Assembly: GCF_018599195.1 (NCBI RefSeq)
Contig: NZ_JAHFVK010000001.1
Span: 1,736,001-1,800,000, forward strand
Direction of reading: 5' to 3'
Source: Croceibacterium selenioxidans
GTDB lineage: Bacteria > Pseudomonadota > Alphaproteobacteria > Sphingomonadales > Sphingomonadaceae
DNA: 64,000 bases
The position numbers were made by a program, and so were the translations under genes. Positions 25,613 through 34,955 of the stretch are shown in pieces; within the stretch, counting starts at the first letter, position 1; the number at the start of each line of letters is the position of its first letter. Under the pieces are notes generated by a model. It saw only the letters and a program-made list of their open reading frames with translations. It had not been told where the DNA came from and ran no database searches.

Positions 25613-25636
25613 GATATCATATCATGATATCATGTC
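25613..25636 (-). promoter_or_regulatory. Operator/promoter of the toxin-antitoxin pair
   Basis: GATATCAT-ATC-ATGATATC at 25613-25631 is a perfect palindrome. On the minus strand TTGACA (25636-25631) abuts it and a weak TATCTG lies 16 bases further, so the palindrome covers the promoter spacer. It starts nine bases before the antitoxin ATG. This arrangement is typical of self-repressing antitoxins. Confidence 0.75.
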
Positions 25637-25642
25637 AAGGGT

Positions 25643-27007
25643 TCAGCCCTTTTTCTCGGCCTTTTTCCGCTTCATCGCGTCGTGAAAGCGATCGGCCCAG
25701 CCGGGCTTGACCAGCTGTTCGGCCCGCACCATCCGCAGCTCTCCATCAGCCACGTCGCGGCTAACGGCACTTCCGGCGGCCACGATGGCATCGGCGCCGA
25801 TCTTGACCGGGGCGATCAGGGCACTGTTCGATCCGATGAAGGCGCGCGGACCGATCTCGGTACGGTATTTGAAGTAACCGTCGTAGTTGCAGGTGATGGT
25901 CCCCGCGCCGATGTTGGCCCCTGCCCCTACCGTGGCGTCGCCCAGATAGGTCAGGTGATTGGCCTTGGCGCCCTGCCCCAGCACGGCATTCTTCACTTCG
26001 ACGAAGTTGCCGACCTTGCTTCCTTCCTCGAGCACCGCCCCCGGCCGCAGCCGGGCGAAGGGTCCGACCGAGGTGCCCGACGCCAGTTTCGCACCTTCGA
26101 GATGGCAGAATGCGTGGATGGAGACCCCGTCCGCCACCTCGACACCGGGCCCGAATACGACGTTCGGCTCGATCGTCACGTCACTGCCGATGCGCGTATC
26201 CCAGCTGAAAAAGACCGTCTCCGGGGCCACCAGCGTCGCGCCTTCGGCCATGGCCTGGGCCCGCCGCGACTTTTGCCAGCGAGCCTCTGCCTCGGCCAGT
26301 TCGGAGCGCGAGTTGATGCCGGAGACTTCGTCCGGCTCGTCCGTGGTTATCACCGCGCAGTTGCGCCCCTCGGCGATGGCAATGTTGACCACGTCGGGCA
26401 GGTAATATTCGCCCTGGGCGTTGTCGTTGCCGACCTTGCCGAGCAATTCGAACAGGACGTCGGCCTTCGCCGCCAGCAAGCCCGAGTTGCATAGCATGCA
26501 GGCGCGTTCGCGTTCGTCCGCATCCTTGAATTCGACCATGCGGGCGATCTGGCCATCCTCGGCGATCACCCGACCGTACTGCAGGGCGTCTTCAGGCAAG
26601 AAGCCCAGGACGACCGCTTCGGGCGCGTCTGCGGCCCGAAGCCGCTCGATCATCGCCTGCATCGTCTCGGGGCGGATGAAGGGCACGTCGCCGTACATGA
26701 CGAGCACGTCGCCCTCAAAGCCGTCGAGCGCGCTCTCCGCCTGCTGCACCGCGTGGCCGGTACCGAGCTGCGGCTGCTGTACCGCGATGTCGGCCCGTCC
26801 GCCGAGATGCGCCTCAAGCTGCTCGCGGCCCTCTCCCACCACCACCACGGTCTTCGCCGGGGCCAGAACCTCCAGGGAAGCGAGCAGGTGGTCGATCATT
26901 GGCCGCCCGGCGATCGCATGGAGCACCTTGTGCCGCGTGCTTTTCATGCGCGTACCCTTGCCAGCGGCGAGGACTATAGCTGCGATCGGTCTTTCGGAAG
27001 CTCCCAT
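25643..27007 (-). CDS. glmU: Bifunctional GlmU (acetyl/uridylyltransferase)
   Basis: A 454-residue protein. The ATG at 27007 (MGASERPIAAIVLAAGKGTR) matches the family start; longer in-frame starts run into the divergent gph gene. The N-terminal pyrophosphorylase has LAAGKGTRMKS and MYGDVPFIRPET; the C-terminal left-handed beta-helix has NFVEVKNAVLGQGAKANHLTYLGD and ITCNYDGYFKYRT. It converts GlcN-1-P to UDP-GlcNAc. Divergent from gph over 60 bases. Confidence 0.98.
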   Translation of the reverse strand: MGASERPIAAIVLAAGKGTRMKSTRHKVLHAIAGRPMIDHLLASLEVLAPAKTVVVVGEGREQLEAHLGGRADIAVQQPQLGTGHAVQQAESALDGFEGDVLVMYGDVPFIRPETMQAMIERLRAADAPEAVVLGFLPEDALQYGRVIAEDGQIARMVEFKDADERERACMLCNSGLLAAKADVLFELLGKVGNDNAQGEYYLPDVVNIAIAEGRNCAVITTDEPDEVSGINSRSELAEAEARWQKSRRAQAMAEGATLVAPETVFFSWDTRIGSDVTIEPNVVFGPGVEVADGVSIHAFCHLEGAKLASGTSVGPFARLRPGAVLEEGSKVGNFVEVKNAVLGQGAKANHLTYLGDATVGAGANIGAGTITCNYDGYFKYRTEIGPRAFIGSNSALIAPVKIGADAIVAAGSAVSRDVADGELRMVRAEQLVKPGWADRFHDAMKRKKAEKKG

Positions 27008-27067
27008 GGGGCGCGCAATGCCACCAATCGGTTGCCGTTTCCATACGCCTCCGGCAAGGGCCCGTGG

Positions 27068-27739
27068 ATGGCTGACTTTCCTTTCGAAATCGTCGGGTTC
27101 GACCTCGACGGGACACTTGTCGACTCCAACCGCGACCTCGGTCCGGCGGTGAACCATGCGCTGACCACCGTCGGCCGCCCACTGATCTCGCAAGACGCCA
27201 CCCGCAACCTGATCGGCGGCGGCGCGCGCCGGATGCTCGAACGTGCCTTCGAACTGACCGGCGGCGAACTTCCGGAAGACGAGTTCGAGAGCGCTTACGG
27301 CGAACTCCTCGTCCACTACGAAGCGCACATCGCCGACCACACCGTGCCCTACCCCGGGTGCCTCGACGCGCTCGACGACCTCGCGCGGCGGGGCTGCAAG
27401 CTGGCGGTGATCACCAACAAGATCGAGGTCTACTCGCGCAAGTTGCTAGACGCCTTGGGGATGACCGACCGGTTCGAAGTAATCCTCGGCGGCGATACGC
27501 TCGGCCCGGGCCGGGCCAAGCCGGCGCCCGACATGATCGACACCGCGATCCTGATATGCGGCGGCGGACGCTTCGCAATGGTGGGCGACAGCACCTTTGA
27601 CGTGAAGGCCGCGCGCAACGCCAGGGTGCCGGTGGTCGCGCTCAGCTTCGGCTATAACGACCTGCCGGCGGCAGAGCTTGGCGCGGATGCGGTAATCGAT
27701 CGCTATGAGGATCTCGTGAGCGCCCTCGAGCGGCTGTGA
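27068..27739 (+). CDS. gph: Phosphoglycolate phosphatase (HAD family)
   Basis: A 223-residue protein. HAD motif I is GFDLDGTLVDS, motif II LAVITNK, motif III Lys in GRAKPAPD, motif IV MVGDSTFDVKAA. The cap domain is the small alpha-helical type. It hydrolyses 2-phosphoglycolate formed by DNA repair. The start at 27068 is used because earlier in-frame ATGs overlap glmU. The divergent glmU-gph layout recurs in related genomes, as I recall. Confidence 0.9.
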   Translation: MADFPFEIVGFDLDGTLVDSNRDLGPAVNHALTTVGRPLISQDATRNLIGGGARRMLERAFELTGGELPEDEFESAYGELLVHYEAHIADHTVPYPGCLDALDDLARRGCKLAVITNKIEVYSRKLLDALGMTDRFEVILGGDTLGPGRAKPAPDMIDTAILICGGGRFAMVGDSTFDVKAARNARVPVVALSFGYNDLPAAELGADAVIDRYEDLVSALERL

Positions 27740-27773
27740 GCAGCGCATTCCCGAGGGCATCCACCAAACCGAC

Positions 27774-28454
27774 TTAGAACCGCACCCCCAGCCCGGCGCT
27801 CAGGACCCACGGATCTAGGTCGTGTTCGGTCTCGATCACCTTGACCCCGCCGTCATACCAGCGCGCCGTGGTGCCGATGAAATAGCGTTTCGCGTCCAGG
27901 CTGAGCGCCAGGCCCCTGCCGTTGAGCGGGACGTCGACCCCCGCCTGCAGAACCACCCCGAGCTCGTTCGACAGGGTGAGCTTGTCCACGCCCAGCGCCA
28001 CGGTAGCGGCGCCCGGGTCTTCGCCAATGAACAGGAAGTAGGCTGGTCCGGCGCCGATGTAGGGCGAAATACCGCCGGTGTTGAGGTGATACTTCAGCGT
28101 CACCGTCGCCGGGATCAGCTTGGCATCAGACACCAGTTCAGCGCCCGGAAGCCCGGTGGTTCCATCGACGTCATGCTGGGTCATGCAACAGATGGTCTCG
28201 ACCGACAGGCCGGGGGAGAAAAAATATTCGACCGCCAGAGTGGGTACGACGTTGTCGTTCGCTTGGGTCTGGGTGTTCGCGGGCAGGCCGACAAGATCGG
28301 CGTTCACCTTGTCGATCTTCCCGTCGGGCAAAACCGCTGTAGCAAGCGCCTTCACCTGCAGCCTGCCCTGCCCGTCGCTCGCCAGGGCCGGAGCGGCATG
28401 AACCAGGGACATCAGGGCCAGCGCGCCTAACCCGCGCGAGAGTACCGTACGCAT
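27774..28454 (-). CDS. OmpW-family outer-membrane protein
   Basis: A 226-residue protein. ATG codons at 28460 and 28454 are both in frame; GGAGG lies eight bases before 28454 but only two before 28460, so 28454 is chosen. A signal peptide (GLGALALMSLVHAAPALA) is followed by the OmpW pattern: VKALATAVLPDGKI, PTLAVEYFFSPGLSVE, ATVTLKYHL, ISPYIGAGPAYF and terminal AGLGVRF. It should form an eight-strand barrel with a hydrophobic channel for small apolar molecules. Convergent with gph. Confidence 0.92.
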   Translation of the reverse strand: MRTVLSRGLGALALMSLVHAAPALASDGQGRLQVKALATAVLPDGKIDKVNADLVGLPANTQTQANDNVVPTLAVEYFFSPGLSVETICCMTQHDVDGTTGLPGAELVSDAKLIPATVTLKYHLNTGGISPYIGAGPAYFLFIGEDPGAATVALGVDKLTLSNELGVVLQAGVDVPLNGRGLALSLDAKRYFIGTTARWYDGGVKVIETEHDLDPWVLSAGLGVRF

Positions 28455-28634
28455 CGTCATTACCTCCACACGCGCTGCAAGGGCCGCACAGTCAGGCCCA
28501 GGGAATTGCAGCGCCCGTTCGCCCTGCCTCGATCGCGGAGGACCGGCATTGATGCGGCGCAAAGATCGCCCGGCGGGAATTTTCGCTGGAAGTTCTGATA
28601 ATTCCGGGTGCCCGTGGGGTCCGTGCTTACGCCG

Positions 28635-28994
28635 CTACCCGCTCACCACCTTCAACAGACGCCGCTCAAGGGGCGCCAGCACTCCGGCGAGTTCGTGGCC
28701 TCGCTTAAGCACTTGGCCCTGTTCGCCGAACAACGCCCAGATGCCCTGTCGCTGCCTTAGCTCGGGGCGTTTCTCCAGCCGCATCTGCGGAAAATCCGCT
28801 GTACGCCTGAAGGCCGAGAAGCTGGCAAAGTCGCGGGTGAAGTTCATCGCATAGTCGCGCCATTCGCCTGCGGCGACCATCCGACCGTAAAGATCGAGAA
28901 TGCGCTGCAACTCGGCGCGCTCGAACCCGACTTGTTGAGGGACGCGCGACGGCGGAAAGGGGACGATGTTTCCGTCGAGCGATCCCGCCCGCAT
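28635..28994 (-). CDS. DUF2794 protein
   Basis: A 119-residue protein typical of alphaproteobacteria: VGFERAELQRILDLYGRMVA, GEWRDYAMNFTRDFASFSAF and KRPELRQRQGIWALF. Function is unknown. Its ATG overlaps the cysE stop by one base (TAATG at 28996-28992), so it is translated from the cysE message. An alternative in-frame start inside is less favoured because the overlap is exact. Confidence 0.9.
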   Translation of the reverse strand: MRAGSLDGNIVPFPPSRVPQQVGFERAELQRILDLYGRMVAAGEWRDYAMNFTRDFASFSAFRRTADFPQMRLEKRPELRQRQGIWALFGEQGQVLKRGHELAGVLAPLERRLLKVVSG

Positions 28995-29701
28995 TAGCTG
29001 GCGGCGCCCGTCTTGCGCGAACGGGCCGGCACTTGCCGTTCCTCCTTCAGCGCAGCGACCTCGGCCCGCAATTCGGCCAGTTCGCGTTCGAGTGCTTCGA
29101 CCCGTTCAACCCCGCCGTTGCCCTGTTCGCAAGGCTCGTCGCACGGGGTTCCATACGGAATGAACTCGCGCAGCCAGGTTTCGGCGGGGACCAGCGTCGA
29201 GCGGGCCTTGAGCCCGATCATGGTCGCGCCTTCGGGCACGTCATCCGTCACCACCGCGTTGGCGCCGACGCGCGCACGCTCGCCGACCACGATCGGGCCA
29301 ATGATCTGCGCCCCGGAACCGATAATGACGTTATCCTTGAGTGTCGGGTGACGCTTGCCACCAACCCCATTGGTCGGATTGGTGCCGCCGAGCGTGACGC
29401 ACTGGTAGATCGTGACGTTGTCGCCGATCTCAGCCGTCTCGCCGATCACGGTGAAACCGTGGTCGATAAACAGGTTGCGCCCGATCTTCGCGCCAGGGTG
29501 AATGTCGATCGCCGTCAGCCAGCGCGACAAGTGATTCACGAACCGGGCGAGAAAATAGAGCTCCCCGTCGAACAGCCAGTGCGCAAGCCGGTGGAAACCG
29601 AGCGCCCAAACGCCCGGGTACAGGAGAATTTCCCAGCGGGACCGCGGGGCCGGGTCACGTGCCCTTACCGAGTCCAAGTATGCGATCAACTGATCGAACA
29701 T
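28994..29701 (-). CDS. cysE: Serine O-acetyltransferase
   Basis: A 235-residue protein. Residues ~65-170 form the left-handed beta-helix (IDIHPGAKIGRNLFIDHGFTVIGETAEIGD, then YQCVTLGGT and KRHPTLKDNVIIGSGAQ). The active His are in DHGF and KRHPT. The C-terminal ~45 residues are an Arg/Glu-rich helix (ELERELAEL-type) ending KTGAAS, replacing the usual CysK-binding Ile tail, so complex formation with CysK is doubtful. It makes O-acetylserine for cysteine synthesis. Co-translated with DUF2794. Confidence 0.93.
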   Translation of the reverse strand: MFDQLIAYLDSVRARDPAPRSRWEILLYPGVWALGFHRLAHWLFDGELYFLARFVNHLSRWLTAIDIHPGAKIGRNLFIDHGFTVIGETAEIGDNVTIYQCVTLGGTNPTNGVGGKRHPTLKDNVIIGSGAQIIGPIVVGERARVGANAVVTDDVPEGATMIGLKARSTLVPAETWLREFIPYGTPCDEPCEQGNGGVERVEALERELAELRAEVAALKEERQVPARSRKTGAAS

Positions 29702-29729
29702 TGCCGATGATTCTCCCTCAAATCCGCCA

Positions 29730-30338
29730 CTAAAGCAAGCGAGGCTCTTCCGCGCCGTGCACGGCCTCTAGTGCGGCCCGCCAGATAGATTGGGTAGCGG
29801 GCACCTTACGTTCAAGGCTGAGCCGATCGATTGCGGCTACGAGCTTCTCCAGATCGGAGAAAGACCTGCCCGCTCGCGGGAGCAGATAGTCCGCTGCATC
29901 GGCGCCCAGCGGCAACCCGCGCTGTTCGGCCAAAATGTAGAGCAGTTCCTCGGCCATCTCATCATCGGGAGGACCGATCTCGAGCTGCAGGGCCGCACCG
30001 AGGCGCGATCGCAAGTCAGGAAGGGTGATATCCCATGGCGGCTCTCCACCGACGACCAGCAGGGCGCGCCCCTCTTCCTGAGCGCGGTTCCAGCGATGAA
30101 ATATCTGCGCCTCATCGAGCGAGCGGGCATCGTCGATCGCTTCGCCCCGGCCGCTCTGGGCAAACCAGCGGGCGAGCAACGACTTGCCAGAGCGAGACGG
30201 GCCGGTGAGCACAGCGGTACGGAATGGCCAGCTTTCCGGCCGAGCCAAGGCGTCCGCCACATGGGCGTTCGCTGTGCCGATTACGATCCGCGATGGTCCG
30301 GCGGACTCCGGCGCGAGCGGAAGGGCTATCTGGCTCAT
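29730..30338 (-). CDS. hdaA: HdaA-type DnaA-related regulator
   Basis: A 202-residue protein, the size of Hda. Walker A-like LTGPSRSGKSLLARWF, Walker B-like ALLVVGGEP, and a DnaA domain III lid (LPRAGRSFSDLEKLVAAIDR). It lacks the DNA-binding domain IV, as Hda does. An N-terminal clamp motif MSQIALPL is the beta-clamp-binding sequence, which fixes the start at 30338. It promotes ATP hydrolysis by DnaA after initiation. Confidence 0.92.
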   Translation of the reverse strand: MSQIALPLAPESAGPSRIVIGTANAHVADALARPESWPFRTAVLTGPSRSGKSLLARWFAQSGRGEAIDDARSLDEAQIFHRWNRAQEEGRALLVVGGEPPWDITLPDLRSRLGAALQLEIGPPDDEMAEELLYILAEQRGLPLGADAADYLLPRAGRSFSDLEKLVAAIDRLSLERKVPATQSIWRAALEAVHGAEEPRLL

Positions 30339-30372
30339 AGGCGCCCCATACGACACACGGGCCTTTCGCGCC

Positions 30373-31632
30373 TCAGCGCGTAATGGCGAGTGCGTTGCTG
30401 CCCTGCGTAACCTGCCAGCCGCGGGCGCGCAATGCATCGGCCAGTGAAGCTAGGTCGCCGGCGAAGCTGACCCGCGTCACCGAAGTGCCGCCGATGGCGA
30501 CGCTGCTGGTGGACACGCCGCGGACGCCCGGTGTGCCTCGCAACGCGGCAATCGCCGCGTCGACCGAGGGTGCATCGGGCGTGGTGACCTGCACGGTGAT
30601 GCTCACCACGGGAGCTTCGCCAGGAGTGGCGGTGGCGGCAGGGCCGGTGGAGTCGATCAGGGCGTTCTCGCCTTCGCCTCCGGCGGCTCCGGCCAACTCC
30701 GCCTGCCGCGCCGCTTCGATCAGGGCCCGAACCTCGGGGCTGAGCTGCATGCCCTCCATCGACAGGGTGGGATCAGGACGCAGGACGCCGGCGGCCAGCG
30801 CGCGGGTGTAGAATTCGTCGAACTTTTCAACTGCCATGGTGAGCATGGTAGGCACCTGCTCCGCATCACGTGCCCGCAAGGTGAAGCTGAACAAGTATTC
30901 GTTGTCTGGCCCGTGCCGTCCCGTGAAGTGTCCCAGCACCGGGCCACCGGGATAGGAGTACTCCAACCGGGCAATCGGCACGATCACGTCGGCCGCGCCG
31001 AACTGGTCGAGAATGTCGTTCCAAAGAATGCGGCTGCGGCGACCGGTCTGGCCGAACGTCAGGACCAGCGAATCGGAACCGGCGCCGGAGGGGCGGACGT
31101 AGTCGATGGCGCTTGCGCCGGCCTGGTACTCGGCCCAGGCGCGCTGCCACGGGTTGCGTACCTCGAACATGGTTTGGGTGCCGCCTGTGATCAGCACAGG
31201 CAGGGTAAGCATCGGTGCCGAACGTGCCCGCTCGCCCTCGCCACCGAGCAATCCGCCGGAACGCGCCCGATCGAATACCACGCCCAGCGTGGCGATGTAG
31301 CGGCGCGGACCGAGCTGTTCGCGCTCGACCACGATGGCCGAGATGAGCCCTTCAAGTTGCGACTCGGGAATGTCCGGCCCGCCGATTTTCTTCCAGGCGA
31401 GCTTCTTAGCTTCCTGCCAACCCTTGAGTCGCGCATCCTCGGAATTCTTGCCGACCACGTCGACCTTGATCCCCCGCACCTCGATATCGGTGGTGCTGGC
31501 GACCGGCGCGATGCCGCGATCCCCGGAAACTTGCGCGACCAGCGCGACTCCCAAGGCAAGCGCCACAGCGCCCGCTAACGGGGCCCAGAGGCGTCGCGAA
31601 GGCGAAATTTGAGGGAGAGCAAGGCTTGGCAT
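30373..31632 (-). CDS. Exported protein with HMA-like C-terminal domain
   Basis: A 419-residue protein. A signal anchor ([20 protein letters not shown]) is followed by a periplasmic region with [23 protein letters not shown] and [15 protein letters not shown] (DUF2066-like). The last ~75 residues ([12 protein letters not shown] ... [15 protein letters not shown]) have the ferredoxin-like HMA pattern without a CxxC, so metal binding is unlikely. It precedes hdaA by 34 bases on the same strand and is divergent from purM. Function unknown. Confidence 0.75.
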   Translation of the reverse strand: MPSLALPQISPSRRLWAPLAGAVALALGVALVAQVSGDRGIAPVASTTDIEVRGIKVDVVGKNSEDARLKGWQEAKKLAWKKIGGPDIPESQLEGLISAIVVEREQLGPRRYIATLGVVFDRARSGGLLGGEGERARSAPMLTLPVLITGGTQTMFEVRNPWQRAWAEYQAGASAIDYVRPSGAGSDSLVLTFGQTGRRSRILWNDILDQFGAADVIVPIARLEYSYPGGPVLGHFTGRHGPDNEYLFSFTLRARDAEQVPTMLTMAVEKFDEFYTRALAAGVLRPDPTLSMEGMQLSPEVRALIEAARQAELAGAAGGEGENALIDSTGPAATATPGEAPVVSITVQVTTPDAPSVDAAIAALRGTPGVRGVSTSSVAIGGTSVTRVSFAGDLASLADALRARGWQVTQGSNALAITR

Positions 31633-31702
31633 GTGTGAAATCGGCGGCCTTTTGCCCAATGGCGAGTGGAAATCCAAGCGCGAATGGATAAAGCGCCCAG
31701 TT

Positions 31703-32809
31703 ATGACTTCGAACAACCCCCCGCCCGAACGTTATACCTACGCCCAGGCCGGCGTCTCGATCGATGCCGGCAACGCGCTGGTCAAGGCCATCGGCCCGCT
31801 GGTCAAGGCGACTCGTCGCCCCGGTGCCGATGCCGAGATCGGCGGCTTCGGTGGCTTCTTCGATCCGAAAGCAGCCGGCTATAGCGATCCGCTGCTGGTC
31901 GCGGCCAATGACGGCGTAGGAACCAAACTCAAGCTCGCGATCGACCATGACCGGCACGACACCGTTGGCATCGACCTTGTGGCGATGTGCGTCAACGATC
32001 TGATCGTCCAGGGCGCCGAGCCGCTGTTCTTCCTCGACTACTTCGCCACCGGCAAGCTCGACAACGGCGTGGCGGAGCGGGTCATCGCGGGTATTGCGAA
32101 GGGCTGCACCATTTCCGGCTGCGCGTTGATCGGCGGAGAGACCGCGGAGATGCCCGGCATGTACGCCGCAGGCGACTACGACCTCGCGGGCTTCTGCGTC
32201 GGAGCAGTTGAGCGCGGCGAGCAAGTCACCGGAGAGCGCGTGGCGCCCGGGCACGTGCTGCTCGGCCTCGCGAGCTCGGGTGTGCATTCGAACGGCTTCT
32301 CGCTGGTACGCCGCCTGGCGGCCGACCTCGGCTGGCGCATGGATCGCCCCGCCCTGTTCGATCAGGAGCGGCTGCTGATCGAAGTCCTGATCGAACCGAC
32401 CCGGATCTACGTGAAGAGCCTGCTGCCGACGATCCGCGCCGGCAAGATCGACGCCCTCGCCCACATTACCGGCGGCGGTCTGCTCGAGAATATCCCACGC
32501 GTGCTGCCCGAAGGCGCCCATGCGGTGGTTGATGCCGACGCCTGGGAGCAGCCCGGGCTGATGGCGTTCCTGCAGGGCCAGGGCAATATCGAGCCGGGCG
32601 AGATGTCGCGCACCTTCAACTGCGGCATCGGCATGGTCCTGGCGGTCCAGCCGGAACTCGCCCGCGAGATCGCCGCCGAACTGGAAGCTGCAGGCGAGGA
32701 TGTTACGCGGATCGGCGAAGTGATCGAAGGCCCGCGCGGTTGCACCGTGCGCGGATCTGCCAGCACGTGGAGCGCGAAGGTCGACTGGAGCGCGACTCAC
32801 AATGCCTGA
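31703..32809 (+). CDS. purM: AIR synthetase (PurM)
   Basis: A 368-residue protein. The start at 31703 gives [20 protein letters not shown], followed by the family's GGFGGFFD and [15 protein letters not shown]. It also has [16 protein letters not shown] and [13 protein letters not shown]. It closes the imidazole ring of AIR from FGAM using ATP. It overlaps purN by eight bases. Confidence 0.98.
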   Translation: MTSNNPPPERYTYAQAGVSIDAGNALVKAIGPLVKATRRPGADAEIGGFGGFFDPKAAGYSDPLLVAANDGVGTKLKLAIDHDRHDTVGIDLVAMCVNDLIVQGAEPLFFLDYFATGKLDNGVAERVIAGIAKGCTISGCALIGGETAEMPGMYAAGDYDLAGFCVGAVERGEQVTGERVAPGHVLLGLASSGVHSNGFSLVRRLAADLGWRMDRPALFDQERLLIEVLIEPTRIYVKSLLPTIRAGKIDALAHITGGGLLENIPRVLPEGAHAVVDADAWEQPGLMAFLQGQGNIEPGEMSRTFNCGIGMVLAVQPELAREIAAELEAAGEDVTRIGEVIEGPRGCTVRGSASTWSAKVDWSATHNA

Positions 32810-33755
32810 GAAGGCTCGCGTCGCGGTCATGCTCTCGGGCAACGGGACGACCATGTCCTCGCTGCTATTCCACTCGCGCCTGCCGAATTGCCCCTACGAG
32901 ATCGTGCTCGTCGCCAGCAACATGCCGGAGGCCCGAGGCCTCAACATCGCTGCGGCCGAGGGTATTCCGACCTTCGCCCACAGCCACCGCGGCCTCGACC
33001 GCGAGGCTCATGAGGCGATCATGGACCAGGCCCTGCGCGATGCCGGCGCCGAGTACATCGCGCTGTGCGGCTACATGCGCGTGCTGACCGCGGGCTTCGT
33101 CGAGAACTGGGCCGGGAGAATGCTCAACACTCACCCTTCCCTGCTGCCCAAGTACAAGGGCCTGCACACTCACGAGCGGGCGATTGAGGCTGGCGATTCG
33201 CAAGGCGGCTGCTCAGTCCACGTGGTGACCGCCGAACTCGACGGGGGCCCGCTACTCGGGCAGGTACCGGTGCACATCCTGCCCGATGACACGCCCGACA
33301 GCCTCTCGGCCCGGGTGCTGATGGCGGAGTATCAGCTCTATCCGCGCATGCTGGCGGACTACGTCGCGCGCGACAAGTCGCCCGACTACCTCGTCGCACA
33401 GGTGCGCGAACGGGCGATGGTCCTGCCTGACGCGGACGAGATCGTATCGCACGGTATGCCTTGCTTCGGCATCTTGAAGGGCAAGAAGTTCGCCTATGTC
33501 AGCCTGGACCATCACGGCGACGGCAAGACCGCGCTGCTGGTCAAGATCAGCGGCCCAGACGAACAGGCACAGCTGATCGAGAACGACCCCGACCGTTACT
33601 ACCGCCCGGCCTATTTCGGCGACGGCTGGATCGCCATCCGCCTCGACATGGGCGACAACGATTGGGACGAGATCGGCGAATGGCTGGCCCGCAGCTGGCG
33701 CGCCGTGGCGCCGAAGAAACTTACCGGCCTGATGGACGTGGCGGACGGGTTCTGA
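32802..33755 (+). CDS. purN: PurN GAR transformylase fused to YjbR-like domain
   Basis: A 317-residue protein; ordinary PurN is about 190-215. Residues 1-190 are the transformylase with [13 protein letters not shown], catalytic Asn109 and His111 ([14 protein letters not shown]) and Asp147 ([10 protein letters not shown]). Residues ~196-312 form an extra domain ([20 protein letters not shown] and [18 protein letters not shown]) that fits the MmcQ/YjbR fold of unknown function. The fusion is continuous in frame with no sign of a frameshift. It follows purM with an eight-base overlap. Confidence 0.93.
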   Translation: MPEKARVAVMLSGNGTTMSSLLFHSRLPNCPYEIVLVASNMPEARGLNIAAAEGIPTFAHSHRGLDREAHEAIMDQALRDAGAEYIALCGYMRVLTAGFVENWAGRMLNTHPSLLPKYKGLHTHERAIEAGDSQGGCSVHVVTAELDGGPLLGQVPVHILPDDTPDSLSARVLMAEYQLYPRMLADYVARDKSPDYLVAQVRERAMVLPDADEIVSHGMPCFGILKGKKFAYVSLDHHGDGKTALLVKISGPDEQAQLIENDPDRYYRPAYFGDGWIAIRLDMGDNDWDEIGEWLARSWRAVAPKKLTGLMDVADGF

Positions 33756-33759
33756 CCGA

Positions 33760-34455
33760 TCAGGTCCCGTAGAGGATGAAATCGGCAATGGCTCCCGAAT
33801 GCAGTGCCATCGTGTCGTAGACAGGCAGCGGCGAATTCTCCGCAGTAATCAGGAGGCCGATCTCGGTGCAGCCGAGGATCACGCTGTCTGCCCCAGCATC
33901 GCGTCCCGCAGCGATAATCTGCAGGAACGCCTCGCGCGACGCATCCGTCACGACGCCGCGGATCAGTTCTTCGTAAATCACCCGATGGATCGCAGCACGG
34001 TCCGCTTCGTCCGGTATCGACGCCGTGATCCCCGCCTCGGCCAGGGGGGTGCGGATGTAGTCCTGCTCCATCGTGAAGCGGGTCGCGAGAAGTAGCGGGC
34101 GTGATCTACCGTCGCGGCTCAGCGCTTCGGAGAGCGGATCGACGATATGGATCAGCGGCACTGATACCGCGTCTCGCACGCTATCGGCGCATTTGTGCAT
34201 GGTATTGCTGCCGATCGCCACCGCATCGACACCGGCGCGGTTGAGCCTGACGGCGGCGTCCACCACCTCGGCCCCGGCATCATCCCAGCGCCCTTCGATC
34301 TGAGCCTGGGCAATCGGGGCGAAGTTAAGCGAATCGACAATCAGCGGCGCCGAGTGGGCGCCGCCGAGTCGGGCCGCGACGGTCCTGTTGATCGCGTCGT
34401 AGTAGAGCCGGGTGCTTTCCCAGCTCAAACCGCCGATCAGGCCGACGCGGCGCAT
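33760..34455 (-). CDS. Aspartate/glutamate racemase-family protein, atypical
   Basis: A 231-residue protein of the YgeA type: GLIGGLSWESTRLYYDAIN, LGGAHSAPLIVDS, SNTMHKCAD, FTMEQDYIR and ILGCTEIGLLI. The second catalytic Cys is present (Cys196). The first, expected just before the (T/S)NTMHK motif, is Gly82 (IGSNTMHK), so ordinary two-base racemisation looks impossible unless Cys89 substitutes. It may be an isomerase or lyase of other type, or inactive. The stop is five bases from the convergent purN stop. Confidence 0.85.
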   Translation of the reverse strand: MRRVGLIGGLSWESTRLYYDAINRTVAARLGGAHSAPLIVDSLNFAPIAQAQIEGRWDDAGAEVVDAAVRLNRAGVDAVAIGSNTMHKCADSVRDAVSVPLIHIVDPLSEALSRDGRSRPLLLATRFTMEQDYIRTPLAEAGITASIPDEADRAAIHRVIYEELIRGVVTDASREAFLQIIAAGRDAGADSVILGCTEIGLLITAENSPLPVYDTMALHSGAIADFILYGT

Positions 34456-34458
34456 CCG

Positions 34459-34881
34459 TTAGCCGACGATTTCGTCGGTCTTGAAGAAGTAGTCGATCTC
34501 GATCGCAGCATTTTCGTCGCTGTCGGAACCGTGGACCGAGTTGGCCTCGATGCTCTCGGCGAAGACCTTGCGGATCGTGCCCTCGGCAGCATCGGCCGGG
34601 TTGGTCGCGCCCATGACTTCGCGGTTGCGCTTCACGGCGTCTTCACCTTCGAGCACCTGGACCACGACTGGGCCGCTGGTCATGAAATCGCACAGTTCGC
34701 CAAAGAACGGGCGTTCCTTGTGCACTGCGTAGAAGCCTTCGGCCTGTTCGCGGGTCATCTGGATGCGCTTGGAGGCGATGACGCGAAGGCCGGCGTCTTC
34801 CAGCATCTTGGTGACCGCGCCGGTGAGGTTGCGGCGGGTGGCATCGGGCTTGATGATCGAAAAGGTGCGGGTGACCGCCAT
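34459..34881 (-). CDS. ndk: Nucleoside diphosphate kinase
   Basis: A 140-residue protein, normal length: [40 protein letters not shown], and catalytic His in [12 protein letters not shown]. It moves phosphate between nucleoside di- and triphosphates. It lies three bases upstream of the racemase-like gene on the same strand and downstream of holC. Confidence 0.98.
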   Translation of the reverse strand: MAVTRTFSIIKPDATRRNLTGAVTKMLEDAGLRVIASKRIQMTREQAEGFYAVHKERPFFGELCDFMTSGPVVVQVLEGEDAVKRNREVMGATNPADAAEGTIRKVFAESIEANSVHGSDSDENAAIEIDYFFKTDEIVG

Positions 34882-34955
34882 TGGGGGAATCCTTCGAACT
34901 GAATGTGCGGAAAGTTGCGCGCGCCCCTAGCGGTGAGCGCTATCGCGCGCAAGGC

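Noticed and set aside
24861-25636. Toxin-antitoxin pair as evidence of a recent mobile island
   Set aside because: No flanking repeats, integrase or clear base-composition break is visible; only the two genes are foreign-looking in type.
28549-28854. Plus-strand frame of 101 codons
   Set aside because: Antisense to the DUF2794 gene, which matches its family well.
31406-32854. Minus-strand frame of 482 codons
   Set aside because: It is the antisense shadow of purM plus part of the HMA-like gene; purM is certain from its motifs.
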